The translations under genes and the position numbers were made by a program. Below, piece after piece: positions 8,241 through 16,524 of a stretch of 64,000 nucleotides of DNA. The notes under the pieces were generated by a model. That model saw nothing but the letters and a program-made list of their open reading frames with translations. It searched no databases and was not told the DNA's origin. Position 1 is the first letter of the stretch; every line of letters starts with the position of its first letter. This DNA comes from Bacillus alkalicellulosilyticus (GTDB lineage: Bacteria; Bacillota; Bacilli; Bacillales; Bacillaceae_F): NCBI RefSeq assembly GCF_002019795.1, contig NZ_KV917381.1, forward strand, positions 2,760,068-2,824,067, in the 5' to 3' direction.

Positions 8241-9047
8241 TCATTCATTATTGACCAATTTTCTATAGCAACTAGCAAGTACTGCCATGATGAAGTGAAA
8301 TGGTAGCTGAGTTAGTATAGATGACTTCAAAATTCTTGCCCTAATCAAAATGGCATCTAGTAGTATCCCTGTTGTTACACTGATTATTTTTTGATATCGC
8401 GTATTTACGATACATAACCAAGTTATAAAAAGAGATTGTACAATAGAGTAAATCGGTGCGATTTTTAAATGACTCTTCCAAGTTCCAAAACCAAATTTTA
8501 TTTTCCCAACATAGGCCAATATAAACAATAAGTTAACGTTCGTTACAACATTTAAATAATACATAGAAATATATTGAACCACTTTGTTGTTTCCCTTAAG
8601 TTGTTCATACCATTTATCACTTATATAAAAGAATAACGGTAATAACAAAAACGTATAGGAAGTCCTCCACCACTGATGTCTATAGATTCCTAATTTGAGA
8701 AACAGTGTCTCGATTACCGCAAAATACACGCTCCAACCCCATTTTGCTTTCCATCCTAAATGAAATCCTGTTAAAAGGATACTAGTAAAAGGGACATAGA
8801 CGGCTTGAGACAGTATGGCTCCAAGTATATTATCGAATTGTTTATTCTTTAATACATTAGGCTTATATATATAACCTTGGAATAAATTTACAACGATATA
8901 TTCAAAGTGGTAACACAAGCCAATGTTAGACATGAGTAACAAAAATAATTGTTTTTTATTTCTTTTTTTATAGAACGTGATTATAACGACAATTGTATGT
9001 ACAATTGTTAAGACAATATAAGGGTATTTATTAAACCTCTTCGACAA
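8241..9047 (-). CDS. Multi-pass membrane protein, unknown
   Basis: 268 residues with about eight hydrophobic segments, many aromatic residues and basic loops (KKRNKKQ near residue 28). A central HQWWRTSYTF segment recalls the WW loop of the downstream 151-residue protein, so the longer protein may be a double-length relative. The start is TTG 9047 with GAAGGGATGAG in front; no ATG is well placed. It lies 39 bp downstream of the MarR gene and is probably co-transcribed, so it may be a regulated membrane function. No catalytic motif was seen. Confidence 0.5.
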   Translation of the reverse strand: MSKRFNKYPYIVLTIVHTIVVIITFYKKRNKKQLFLLLMSNIGLCYHFEYIVVNLFQGYIYKPNVLKNKQFDNILGAILSQAVYVPFTSILLTGFHLGWKAKWGWSVYFAVIETLFLKLGIYRHQWWRTSYTFLLLPLFFYISDKWYEQLKGNNKVVQYISMYYLNVVTNVNLLFILAYVGKIKFGFGTWKSHLKIAPIYSIVQSLFITWLCIVNTRYQKIISVTTGILLDAILIRARILKSSILTQLPFHFIMAVLASCYRKLVNNE

Positions 9048-9086
9048 AACTCATCCCTTCATTTCTATTTCTTAATTTGTTTCCAC

Positions 9087-9587
9087 TTAAAGTACTTCTT
9101 CATAGTCCATTCCTTCCATAACTGCTTGGAGTACAACTTTTTTAAATTGTTCACCCTTGTGGGCATCTAATATCTTTTGACCTAAATGTATAAATTGCAA
9201 TAATTCTTCATCTGATAAATGGCTAACTATCAACGGAAACTCTGGCATCACATTCACCTGCTTGGAAATTTCATGTAACAATGCAACTCCAGTTTCTGTT
9301 AGAATGACCTCTTTACATTTGGGACGTTTTTTATCTTTTTGTACGGTGACATATCCTTTATCAACTAATGGTTTTACTAGTCTTGTCACTGTGGAAAGAT
9401 GCCAACACCCAAGTTCACTTAGTTGGGAAGGCGAAAGAACTTTGTTATTGGTAGATAACAAAAATAAGATGTGCTGTTGTGCCGGCGACACATCAAAATG
9501 TTTTGCCAACTGTGCCCACTGTTCTTCCATGCAAAAATATAAAGCTCGTACCATCAGTAATAACATTTGCTTCGTCATTAAATTCAT
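9087..9587 (-). CDS. MarR-family transcriptional regulator, ScoC/Hpr-like
   Basis: 166 residues. The winged-helix core is clear: SPAQQHILFLLS, then LSPSQLSELGCWHLSTVTRLVKPL (recognition helix), then GYVTVQKDKKRPKCKEVILTE (wing). The GxxHxST pattern resembles the recognition region of B. subtilis ScoC (Hpr), which represses protease and transport genes, but the protein is shorter than ScoC (about 200 aa). The start is ATG 9587 because AGGGAAAAG directly precedes it; a longer GTG frame would contain that site. It heads a three-gene run with two membrane proteins. The fold is certain; the target genes are unknown. Confidence 0.75.
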   Translation of the reverse strand: MNLMTKQMLLLMVRALYFCMEEQWAQLAKHFDVSPAQQHILFLLSTNNKVLSPSQLSELGCWHLSTVTRLVKPLVDKGYVTVQKDKKRPKCKEVILTETGVALLHEISKQVNVMPEFPLIVSHLSDEELLQFIHLGQKILDAHKGEQFKKVVLQAVMEGMDYEEVL

Positions 9588-9669
9588 CTTTTCCCTCCAC
9601 ACTTGTATCTACAACTAACAGTAGTATTTGGAGTTAATCTACTTTCATACGATTTTTTTAAAAATGCCC

Positions 9670-9698
9670 TTGATAAGACCATGTAAATATGGTAAGTT
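9670..9698 (+). promoter_or_regulatory. Possible promoter of the leuA T-box leader
   Basis: TTGATA (9670-9675) lies 17 bp before TAAGTT (9693-9698). The -35 is good and the -10 weak. It is well placed about 30 bp before the first T-box stem. Confidence 0.35.
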
Positions 9699-9724
9699 TA
9701 GAGAAATATTTACATACGTTGCAG

Positions 9725-9988
9725 AGGACTAGTAAGATGTTTGAAGCGCTCAGAGAACTGTTGGTTGGTGCGAAACAGTCGTGAACAATATCTGAACTCA
9801 CCTTGAAGTAGCTCACTGAAATGTTAAAAGTAGGTGGAGACGGTTCCTACCCGTTACCGTAGGAGGATATGGGTTTTGTTCTAATAACCTAGTCTGCCTG
9901 AGCGCATGCCTTTTTAGGTGTGAATTGGAGTGGTACCGCGTAAGATAACAAGTCTTTCGTCTCTAACTAGAGATGAAGGGCTTTTTTA
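9725..9988 (+). ncRNA. T-box riboswitch (leucine specifier) upstream of leuA
   Basis: A full T-box leader. Stem I contains the conserved AGAGA and GGTTGGTGCGAAA loop features. The specifier-loop triplet is probably CTC (Leu) at 9797-9799, in GAA-CTC-ACC. The T-box sequence TGGAGTGGTACCGCG is at 9926-9940. A terminator follows (9951-9984, AGTCTTTCGTCTCTA pairing with TAGAGATGAAGGGCT) with six T. Uncharged leucyl-tRNA should stabilise the antiterminator and allow transcription of leuA. The specifier matches the enzyme's end product. Confidence 0.93.
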
Positions 9989-10029
9989 GGTTAATCTACA
10001 AGAGGAAAACGAAAGGTTGGTTATGGGAA

Positions 10030-11691
10030 ATGAAAAACGTAAATAAATATGCTAGAGGCTATTTTATGCCTCCCGTCACAAGCTTAAAATGGACAGAAAA
10101 AGAATATATTACCGAAGCCCCAACATGGTGTAGCGTTGACCTTCGCGATGGGAATCAAGCGTTAGTGATTCCAATGAACTTAGAAGAAAAACTTGAATAT
10201 TTTCAAATGTTAGTCAAGATTGGCTTTAAAGAAATTGAGGTTGGTTTTCCAGCCGCATCTGAAACAGAATACATGTTTTTACGAACGTTAATTGAAAACA
10301 ATTTAATACCAGATGATGTGACGATTCAAGTGTTAACTCAATCAAGAGATCACATCATTAAAAAAACGTTTGAATCCTTAAAAGGAGCTAAAAACGCTGT
10401 CGTTCATTTATATAATTCAACTTCACTTGCCCAGCGTGAACAAGTGTTCAGAAAATCAAAAGAACAAATTGCTGACATTGCGGTCACTGGAGCAAAATTA
10501 TTAAAAAAATATGCGGCTGAAACAGAAGGGAACTTTCAATTCCAATACTCTCCTGAAAGTTTTACAGGAACGGAAATTGAATTCGCATTAGATGTCTGTA
10601 ATCAAGTTCTTGATGAGTGGCAACCAACGGCAGATAATAAGGTCATTATTAACCTCCCTGCTACCGTTTCAATGTCTATGCCACACGTGTATGCGAGTCA
10701 AATTGAATACATGAGTGAGAACATGAAATACAGAAACAATGTCATTCTTTCCATTCATCCACACAACGACAGAGGTACAGGTGTTGCAGATGCTGAACTT
10801 AGCTTGTTAGCTGGCGGACAACGTATTGAGGGAACATTGTTTGGAAACGGTGAACGAACAGGTAATGTGGATATCGTCACCCTAGCTTTAAACCTTTACT
10901 CTCACGGAGTTGACCCGGGCCTTAATTTTGAAAATATATTAGAAATTATTGAAGTGTATGAGCGCCTTACACGAATGAAAGTACCTGAAAGACAGCCTTA
11001 TAGTGGAAAACTTGTCTTTGCCGCATTTTCTGGTTCTCATCAGGACGCCATTGCCAAAGGAATGAAATGGCATGACGAACAGCAAAGCGAAGCATGGTCC
11101 GTCCCATATTTGTTAATTGACCCTAAAGATATTGGACGTGAGTATGAGGGTGATGTGATTCGTATAAATAGTCAATCTGGTAAAGGTGGCATTGGTTATG
11201 TGCTTGAACAGCATTACGGTCTTGATCTTCCACCTAAAATGCGCGAAGGTTTTGGCTATGCGGTTAAAGATGTATCCGATAAGTTCCAAAAAGAACTTAT
11301 GCCAAATGAAATTTATGACATTTTTAACGAACAGTTCGTCAATCTAACATCTCCGATTGAATTCGTAAGCTATAGCTTCACCCAGCATGATAATTTTGAA
11401 ACAAAGGTTACTGTTTCTATTGATGGAAACGTCGAAGAGCTTATCGGTACAGGGAACGGAAGACTAGATGCCATTAACAACGCAATAAAAGAAAAGCTTG
11501 GCCTAGAATACAATGATTTGTTTTATAAAGAACACGCACTTGAAACAGGTTCAAAAGCACGCGCTGTCTCTTATGTTTCCATCACTGACCCTAATGGCAC
11601 TGTCTCATGGGGCTGTGGAATTGATGTAGACATTATGACCTCATCGGTAAAAGCATTGTTTAGCGCTGTAAATAAATTAATCAAAGACTAA
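10030..11691 (+). CDS. leuA: 2-isopropylmalate synthase (type LeuA2)
   Basis: 553 residues. It condenses acetyl-CoA with 2-oxoisovalerate in the first committed step of leucine synthesis. The DRE-TIM metallolyase barrel starts with WCSVDLRDGNQAL and has the metal-site motif SIHPHNDRGTG and the signature GNGERTGNVD. A C-terminal LeuA dimer/allosteric domain (leucine feedback) follows, with VSIDG and YVSITDPNG strands. It is the longer, yeast/actinobacterial-type enzyme (about 550 aa) rather than the ~515 aa LeuA1, with the N-terminal TSLKWTEKEYITEAP segment of that type. The start chosen is ATG 10030; the longer frame begins inside the T-box terminator. The ribosome binding site (AGAGGAAAACGAAAGG) is loosely spaced. 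It is monocistronic here, so the other leucine genes lie elsewhere. Confidence 0.92.
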   Translation: MKNVNKYARGYFMPPVTSLKWTEKEYITEAPTWCSVDLRDGNQALVIPMNLEEKLEYFQMLVKIGFKEIEVGFPAASETEYMFLRTLIENNLIPDDVTIQVLTQSRDHIIKKTFESLKGAKNAVVHLYNSTSLAQREQVFRKSKEQIADIAVTGAKLLKKYAAETEGNFQFQYSPESFTGTEIEFALDVCNQVLDEWQPTADNKVIINLPATVSMSMPHVYASQIEYMSENMKYRNNVILSIHPHNDRGTGVADAELSLLAGGQRIEGTLFGNGERTGNVDIVTLALNLYSHGVDPGLNFENILEIIEVYERLTRMKVPERQPYSGKLVFAAFSGSHQDAIAKGMKWHDEQQSEAWSVPYLLIDPKDIGREYEGDVIRINSQSGKGGIGYVLEQHYGLDLPPKMREGFGYAVKDVSDKFQKELMPNEIYDIFNEQFVNLTSPIEFVSYSFTQHDNFETKVTVSIDGNVEELIGTGNGRLDAINNAIKEKLGLEYNDLFYKEHALETGSKARAVSYVSITDPNGTVSWGCGIDVDIMTSSVKALFSAVNKLIKD

Positions 11692-11696
11692 GAAAA

Positions 11697-11781
11697 ACAG
11701 TGCGAAGCCGCTACCTACTTTTAAAGTCAAGCAAAAATGGGGTTCTTTTATTTGACGCGTAGCGAGCGAAGCCAGTGCTCT
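11697..11781. repeat. Dispersed palindromic intergenic repeat, type A copy 1
   Basis: An ~85-bp element. The left end CAGTGCGAAGCCGCTACC matches the right end GTAGCGAGCGAAGCCAGTGC as an imperfect inverted repeat. The centre is a smaller AT-rich hairpin around TGGGGTTC. Copies recur near 16356 and 36956. It lies directly after the leuA stop. Confidence 0.75.
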
Positions 11782-11814
11782 TCAATGATTGACCCCAGTA
11801 ATTTTTATATTTTT

Positions 11815-11848
11815 AAAAAAGCAATTGGTTTCTGGCCAATTGCTTTTT
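11815..11848. terminator. Bidirectional terminator
   Basis: AAAAAGCAATTGG pairs with CCAATTGCTTTTT around a 6-nt loop, between leuA and the convergent CuA lipoprotein gene. Confidence 0.85.
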
Positions 11849-11877
11849 CTTATACAGAGATATTTTCTCGACTACTT

Positions 11878-12234
11878 TTATACTACAATTAATGTTGCAA
11901 TCATCTCGTCATGACCACCACCACAAGGAATTGAACAATAAATCTCATACTCACCAGGTTCCAAGGTAACTGTTGATTTACCATCTCCATTAATCTTCAC
12001 ATTCGTTCCTCTTATTTCAATTCCATGGTAACCATCTACGTTTTTTAATTCAATGGTCACACTTCCAGCAGTAACGGTATATTCCTCTTCGTTAAAATCC
12101 CAGTTCGAAGCTTCTATCACAATGAGATTATCGCTATTCTCATCATTTATTGCCTCGTTACCACTCCCCCCGCAAGCTGCTAGTAATCCTACTAGGAACA
12201 CAAGAAAACTATAATACACTACCTTTTTTTTCAT
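11878..12234 (-). CDS. Lipoprotein with CuA (cytochrome oxidase subunit II-type) copper domain
   Basis: 118 residues. The signal peptide ends in lipobox LLAAC (Cys21), so the protein should be tethered outside the membrane. The mature part is a single cupredoxin domain. All side-chain ligands of a binuclear CuA centre are present with the exact oxidase spacing: His70, Cys100, Cys104, His108 and Met111 (C-x3-C-x3-H-x2-M). The backbone-carbonyl position that is usually Glu is Ile here. Unlike oxidase subunit II there are no helical membrane hairpins and no fused cytochrome c. It could pass electrons to a NO or N2O reductase, or help copper delivery; both are inference. Start ATG 12234 has AGGAG upstream. 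A Crp/Fnr-type operator lies 70 bp upstream, and the neighbouring regulator and RIC genes suggest a shared regulon. Confidence 0.8.
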   Translation of the reverse strand: MKKKVVYYSFLVFLVGLLAACGGSGNEAINDENSDNLIVIEASNWDFNEEEYTVTAGSVTIELKNVDGYHGIEIRGTNVKINGDGKSTVTLEPGEYEIYCSIPCGGGHDEMIATLIVV

Positions 12235-12304
12235 GTTCTTTTCTCCTCTCAGCGAATCTGAAATTTGTATTCATCCTTAGCCTAACAGAAGCTAGAACGA
12301 TAGA

Positions 12305-12322
12305 GAGTGACTCGAATCACTC
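12305..12322 (-). promoter_or_regulatory. Crp/Fnr-type operator upstream of the CuA lipoprotein gene
   Basis: GAGTGACTCGAATCACTC is a 6-6-6 inverted repeat with the same N6 spacing as the two sites near 13.15 kb. Its centre (12313.5) is about 41 bp upstream of a start expected from a weak -10 (TAGGCT, 12284-12279), the class II activator geometry. Confidence 0.55.
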
Positions 12323-12383
12323 ATTTTATGAATAGTTAACAAACAAAAAGCGCTCAGACTATTCTAAGCACTTCAAGGAATGA

Positions 12384-13073
12384 TTAGAGGATTTCCTCCT
12401 TTAATTTACTAGAATTAATGAGTAAACAACCCGCTTCATTGATATCAAGTAGACCTTTTTTTCGAAGACGATTAATTGTTCGGTTCATTGTTTCTCTAGA
12501 TGTTCCAATCATGTTCGCAAGTTCTCGGTTTGTAAAATGTGTCGTGATTTTATGGATATCTCCTATTTGTATACCGTTTGATTTACATAATCGAAGCAAC
12601 AACATTATTATTTGCTCATACGTATCACGTAGTATCTTTTCTTCTAACCGGTTTTGAAGGTCAACAATTTTCTCTCCTAATACTCTAAATAATTTGATAC
12701 AAAGCTCTGGTTTTTTCACGAGTATTTCTTCAAATAGTCCAATCGGAACTACAATTAGTTCGGTTTGTTCCAATATTTCAGCATGTGCTGGGAAACTACC
12801 CTTTCGAAAAAAACCAGCATGTGGGAACATTTCGCCTGCTTGTAAAACTGAAACAATTTGTTCTTTTCCAGATTCATCAATTTTGTGGATCTTCACCTTG
12901 CCTTTATGGATAAAAAATACACGGTCCAACGGGTCTCCTTGCATAAATACAAATGACTTAGCACGGAACGTTCGGAATTGTGAAATGTCTACAATTGGTT
13001 GTATTTCCTCTTCTGAAAGCTCTTTGAATAGTGATACACCAAGTAAATGCTTTTTAATAACATCTAACTTCAT
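12384..13073 (-). CDS. Crp/Fnr-family transcriptional regulator
   Basis: 229 residues. An N-terminal cyclic-nucleotide-binding-type barrel (FVFMQGDPLDRVFFIHKGKVKIHK) is followed by the dimer helix and a C-terminal winged helix with recognition segment FTNRELANMIGTSRETMNRTIN. The E-x-x-SR core fits TGTGA half-sites. No cluster of cysteines for a [4Fe-4S] centre is present (two isolated Cys only), so it is not a classical Fnr oxygen sensor. NO-sensing Dnr/ArcR-type members also lack the cluster. Start ATG 13073 follows AAAGGAGG. It is divergent from the RIC gene, with two operators between them. One is centred about 41 bp upstream of its own likely start (-10 TACAAT at 13117-13112), so autoregulation is likely. 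Confidence 0.85.
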   Translation of the reverse strand: MKLDVIKKHLLGVSLFKELSEEEIQPIVDISQFRTFRAKSFVFMQGDPLDRVFFIHKGKVKIHKIDESGKEQIVSVLQAGEMFPHAGFFRKGSFPAHAEILEQTELIVVPIGLFEEILVKKPELCIKLFRVLGEKIVDLQNRLEEKILRDTYEQIIMLLLRLCKSNGIQIGDIHKITTHFTNRELANMIGTSRETMNRTINRLRKKGLLDINEAGCLLINSSKLKEEIL

Positions 13074-13137
13074 ATTCTCTTGCCTCCTTTACCTTTTGTT
13101 CGGATAACCTTATTGTATCAATCACACGAAATAAAAC

Positions 13138-13153
13138 TGTGATGTAGCTCACA
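13138..13153. promoter_or_regulatory. Crp/Fnr box 1 (regulator side)
   Basis: TGTGATGTAGCTCACA is a perfect TGTGA-N6-TCACA dyad. It is centred at 13145.5, about 41 bp from the predicted start of the divergent regulator gene. Confidence 0.75.
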
Positions 13154-13189
13154 ATTCTATATAGCTTATGACTAACTTAACGACTCTCT

Positions 13190-13205
13190 TGTGATGCAGG
13201 TCACT
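13190..13205. promoter_or_regulatory. Crp/Fnr box 2 (RIC side)
   Basis: TGTGATGCAGGTCACT is a near-perfect TGTGA-N6-TCAC dyad centred at 13197.5. A -10-like TATCCT (13227-13232) implies a start near 13239, so this site is at about -41.5 for the RIC gene. Confidence 0.75.
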
Positions 13206-13273
13206 TCATCAACTCTCATTGCTTGTTATCCTAGATGTAGAAAGAAAATATCAAACATGTGGAGGTTAATCGT

Positions 13274-13981
13274 ATGGAGCATACATTTACAGAAACGTCG
13301 ATTATCGGTGAGATTGTGACTAAATTCCCAAAAGCAAGCGACCTTTTCAAATCATACAGAATTGATTTTTGTTGTAGTGGAAATAGACCATTAATAGAAG
13401 CTATCGAAGAAAATCAACTTTCAGCTGAAGAGGTATTATCTAACCTTAATAATCTATATAAAGAGACAAGCGCACTTCAAGAATCAAGTATCCAATGGGA
13501 AGAGGCCTCTTACCAAGAACTGATTGATTACATTATCAATAAACATCATCAGTATCTATCGGAGGAGTTGCCGCAACTGAGTCCTTACGTCACAAAGGTG
13601 TTTCGAGTCCATGGGTCATCACAACCTCACTTAGGAGTGATTCATAAACTGTTTAATGAACTTAGAGTTGAATTAGAACAACACCTTATTAAAGAGGAAA
13701 CAGAAGATTTCCCACTCATATTAGACATCGAGAAAAACCCAACAGAAGAAAAATATGCAAAGCTCCAAGAAGTAATTAATAACTTAGAAAATGAACATAG
13801 CCATGCAGGTGATATTCTTAAAACTCTAAGAGAGATAACGGATGATTATACACCACCAGAAGGAGCATGCGGCACGTACCGGCTCGTATATTCCCGCCTT
13901 GAAGCCCTTGAATCTGATATGTTTGAACATATTCACCTAGAAAACAATGTATTGTTTCCACGGGCTGCAGCAAGCATGTAA
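13274..13981 (+). CDS. ric: Iron-sulfur cluster repair di-iron protein (RIC/ScdA/YtfE)
   Basis: 235 residues. RIC proteins restore Fe-S clusters damaged by nitric oxide or peroxide. The N-terminal ScdA-N domain has the FxxYRIDFCCSGNRPL motif (Cys33-Cys34). The C-terminal hemerythrin-like four-helix domain carries the di-iron ligands: NKHHQY, VHGSSQPH, EEETEDFP, ENEHSHAGD and EHIHLENNVLFPR. Start ATG 13274 follows GTGGAGG; a GTG overlapping that site is rejected. Position next to a Crp/Fnr regulator and two of its boxes indicates induction by NO or oxygen limitation. Length and motifs are normal for the family. Confidence 0.93.
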   Translation: MEHTFTETSIIGEIVTKFPKASDLFKSYRIDFCCSGNRPLIEAIEENQLSAEEVLSNLNNLYKETSALQESSIQWEEASYQELIDYIINKHHQYLSEELPQLSPYVTKVFRVHGSSQPHLGVIHKLFNELRVELEQHLIKEETEDFPLILDIEKNPTEEKYAKLQEVINNLENEHSHAGDILKTLREITDDYTPPEGACGTYRLVYSRLEALESDMFEHIHLENNVLFPRAAASM

Positions 13982-14010
13982 GAGACTATGTGAACGTATA
14001 AAATTACTAG

Positions 14011-14053
14011 AGGGTGTGACAAAAGGTAAAAAACAACTTTTGTCACACCCTTT
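14011..14053. terminator. Terminator hairpin, GGGTGTGACAAAAG family
   Basis: GGGTGTGACAAAAG (14012-14025) pairs with CTTTTGTCACACCC (14037-14050), a 14-bp perfect stem between convergent genes. Confidence 0.8.
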
Positions 14054-14058
14054 ATCAC

Positions 14059-14979
14059 CTATTTATTTAAGTTATGTTCATATACTTGTAAATGCTTATA
14101 AACGATTCGTAGGAGTGGAGCTTGAATGCCATATTGATCCGCGAGAGATACTAAATACCCCTGCAAATGGTCTCCTTCTATCTCCCCACCCTTCTCGATA
14201 TCGCGGAGCATTGACGATTTCATTGTGTCATCCTGTTTATTCATAACAACCATGTACTTATCAATCATTCCTTCTGCTATCGGCGCGCCTACACGAAGCA
14301 TAATTTCCTCGACTTCCGTAAATAACTCTCGAATGAGTCGCTTTCCATAATCATCATGTTGTATCGGTCCAATGGAAGAACGCATTAACGTTGTAATTCC
14401 AGATAACACTGTAATGAACATATACTTGTGCCACATATCCTGCATGATGTTCTTACTTAAACGAAAGGTCGTAGACTTCATTTTAAATAATTCTGCTATC
14501 TGTTCAGCACGCTTTGTTCGTTCTCCGTTTCTTTCACCGAATACCATATCATGAACTTGACTCGTTTGAATGATGTTTCCTTCTTGGTCCAATGTCGTTT
14601 CAATAAAACAAAGACCCCCCATCACCTTTTCTTCCCCGTATCGGTCCACTATTATTTGTAAGTGCTTAATGCCATTTAACAAAGGAATAATTACTGTATT
14701 TTTTCCTACAAACGGCTCGATATCATCCAACGCTTGAGCAAGGTGATACGCTTTATTCGTTAATATAATGATATCAAATGGTGCGTGAGTCATTCCGGAC
14801 CTAATAGTTGTTACGTGCTTTTTTATATTGCCATGAATGCTATTAATCACTAACCCATTTTTCTGCAAATGAAGCATCCGTTTTTCACGAACCAAAAATG
14901 TTACATCGACGCCCTTTTCAAGTAATCGACCACCAAAGTATCCACCGACTCCACCTGCACCTAGTATTAGAACTTTCAT
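14059..14979 (-). CDS. panE: 2-dehydropantoate 2-reductase family protein (PanE/ApbA)
   Basis: 306 residues. NADPH-dependent ketopantoate reductases make pantoate for coenzyme A. The N-terminal Rossmann fold starts at once (MKVLILGAGGVGGYFGGRL), and LLNGIKH and the NI-x-x-DMWHKYM segment (catalytic Lys region) follow. The C-terminal helical domain ends with KSSMLRDIEKGGEIEGDHLQG, the conserved S-S-M-x-x-D substrate site. The start is ATG 14979 behind GAGGTGG; a GTG 9 bp upstream overlaps the binding site. Bacillaceae often carry several paralogues, so it may act on another 2-keto acid. It is monocistronic and shares a terminator region with ric. Confidence 0.82.
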   Translation of the reverse strand: MKVLILGAGGVGGYFGGRLLEKGVDVTFLVREKRMLHLQKNGLVINSIHGNIKKHVTTIRSGMTHAPFDIIILTNKAYHLAQALDDIEPFVGKNTVIIPLLNGIKHLQIIVDRYGEEKVMGGLCFIETTLDQEGNIIQTSQVHDMVFGERNGERTKRAEQIAELFKMKSTTFRLSKNIMQDMWHKYMFITVLSGITTLMRSSIGPIQHDDYGKRLIRELFTEVEEIMLRVGAPIAEGMIDKYMVVMNKQDDTMKSSMLRDIEKGGEIEGDHLQGYLVSLADQYGIQAPLLRIVYKHLQVYEHNLNK

Positions 14980-15093
14980 GCGGTCCACCTCACTTTGTTT
15001 TTCCCTATTTTAACAGTTTTTTGATGATACGTAATGAAATATGTTCTAGCCCTCCTCTTCTTCTGCATATAGAAAAAGAGGGGGGTGACCATA

Positions 15094-16329
15094 TTGATTC
15101 AAACAGTGTCTTCTTTTCTTGATAAAGTTAGTCATAAAGCATCGTACTACCCTAAACATCTCCTTTATTCGTCGCAGCACTCATTAGAAAAGAAACAATA
15201 TGAGAATGAACTAACGTATAACTGGAAAAGACTTATTATCGACAAACAAATTCTTCATGAACTGCAGGAAAAACTGACTAAACAAAAAAAGTTGTATATT
15301 CCATCATCTTTAATGAGCTCTGATTTATCATTAATTGATACGATTAAAAGAAAAAGGAAAGAAGCGAATCGTAATAATATCACTAGAACTCAAGCATACC
15401 TTGACTTTTATAAGCGAAATCCAGAAGTACATTGGTCTTTGCTAGCTCATCTTGTCTCTCGAAATGGTGGATGGAATATGACCGACCTAAAAGGAAGCCT
15501 TCTATCCCCATTTTTTTCAGAAGAACGAACATCGGATTTCTTTTTATTCTTGGAAAAAGCAAATTCTAATATTTTCTATGATGCCTATCCCCAACTTCTT
15601 TTATATGAAGAAAGCAAAAAAAAGGGGATTAGTTTTTTTCACTTACTTCCCTACTTCGATGTCTCTCGGTTTATGAGACCTTTTTGGGACCACTTTTTAG
15701 AACATAAAAATTCTAAGTTGATTACAATTGCTTTAATTATTAATGAGCAACATTATATTGAAAATAGAATCGTTCAACATCCATATTTTAAAAAGAACGT
15801 CGTCAATACATTATTGTTTAAGGCCCAAGATGTCTTTCAGTTCACTCACGTCTTTTTCCCATACGACTTTGATAATAAAGTCAAACTAGCTGGACTTTCT
15901 GTACAGGATTTTACGAACATCTCAGAAAGAATCGACATTGGTAAGCGACTTTATACGCTTTTATTTGGAGTAGACACCCTTTTTAACGACATCACTTCTT
16001 ATGTTGAGCGGCAAAAACATACTGGTTCAAGGTCTGATTTTTGGCCAACGGTATTCTCAACAACCCCAATTGAGGATCACTATAAAAGCATGCCTCATTT
16101 TTTGAGCAAACGACGAAAACCGTTTATTTATAGTCCCCATTTGCAGGATGCATGGAAAGATGTCCAACATACATCTCCATCGGATAAAGATTGGTACCAA
16201 AATGGAGCAAACCCATTTTCCTACTTCTCGACCGTTGATGTACCACAGGAGTTTGAAATCACAAAAACATACTGCTTACAACTCCATCAACTAACAACAG
16301 TAACCGACATCCAACAACTGATAAGATAA
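15094..16329 (+). CDS. yppC: DUF2515 protein (YppC-like)
   Basis: 411 residues, matching the DUF2515 family represented by B. subtilis YppC; function unknown. The protein is soluble-looking and rich in aromatic and basic residues. Notable stretches are VHWSLLAHLVSRNGGWNMTDL near residue 120 and FDVSRFMRPFWDHF near residue 190. The start is probably TTG 15094, 8 nt after a strong AGAGGGGGG; GTG 15085 overlaps that site. It is followed at once by a terminator and a type A dispersed repeat. It is monocistronic. Confidence 0.75.
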   Translation: MIQTVSSFLDKVSHKASYYPKHLLYSSQHSLEKKQYENELTYNWKRLIIDKQILHELQEKLTKQKKLYIPSSLMSSDLSLIDTIKRKRKEANRNNITRTQAYLDFYKRNPEVHWSLLAHLVSRNGGWNMTDLKGSLLSPFFSEERTSDFFLFLEKANSNIFYDAYPQLLLYEESKKKGISFFHLLPYFDVSRFMRPFWDHFLEHKNSKLITIALIINEQHYIENRIVQHPYFKKNVVNTLLFKAQDVFQFTHVFFPYDFDNKVKLAGLSVQDFTNISERIDIGKRLYTLLFGVDTLFNDITSYVERQKHTGSRSDFWPTVFSTTPIEDHYKSMPHFLSKRRKPFIYSPHLQDAWKDVQHTSPSDKDWYQNGANPFSYFSTVDVPQEFEITKTYCLQLHQLTTVTDIQQLIR

Positions 16330-16352
16330 AAAAGACTGCTAGCGGTCTTTTT
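16328..16352 (+). terminator. Terminator of the DUF2515 gene
   Basis: AAAAAGAC and GTCTTTTT flank a CTAGCG loop. It abuts the dispersed repeat that begins at 16356, the same arrangement as at 36926-36956. Confidence 0.75.
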
Positions 16353-16355
16353 AGA

Positions 16356-16444
16356 AGCACTGTGCGGAGCCGCTACATCTTTTAAAAAATCACACAAAAG
16401 TGGGGTTCTTTTGTGTGACGAGTAGCGCGCGAAGCCAGTGCTCT
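16356..16444. repeat. Dispersed palindromic repeat, type A copy 2
   Basis: It starts AGCACTGTGCGGAGCCGCTAC and ends GCGCGAAGCCAGTGCTCT. The central hairpin is CACACAAAAG/CTTTTGTGTG around TGGGGTT. The inner arms differ from copy 3 (AAACAAAAG/CTTTTGTTT) by compensating changes, which indicates selection for the fold. Confidence 0.78.
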
Positions 16445-16481
16445 CCTTCGCATAACCCCCAAATTTTTTAAATACATAACA

Positions 16482-16524
16482 CCAAAAGCATCCTAGGAGG
16501 TCCGTTTACTCCTAGGATGCTTTT
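16482..16524. terminator. Terminator of the 16525-16980 gene
   Basis: A 16-bp stem (AAAAGCATCCTAGGAG pairing with CTCCTAGGATGCTTTT) with a 9-nt loop sits directly next to the stop codon of the minus-strand gene. Confidence 0.85.

Noticed and set aside
12384-13073. Classical oxygen-sensing Fnr
   Set aside because: The cysteine cluster for a [4Fe-4S] centre is absent at both the N- and C-terminus; only Crp/Fnr superfamily membership is supported.
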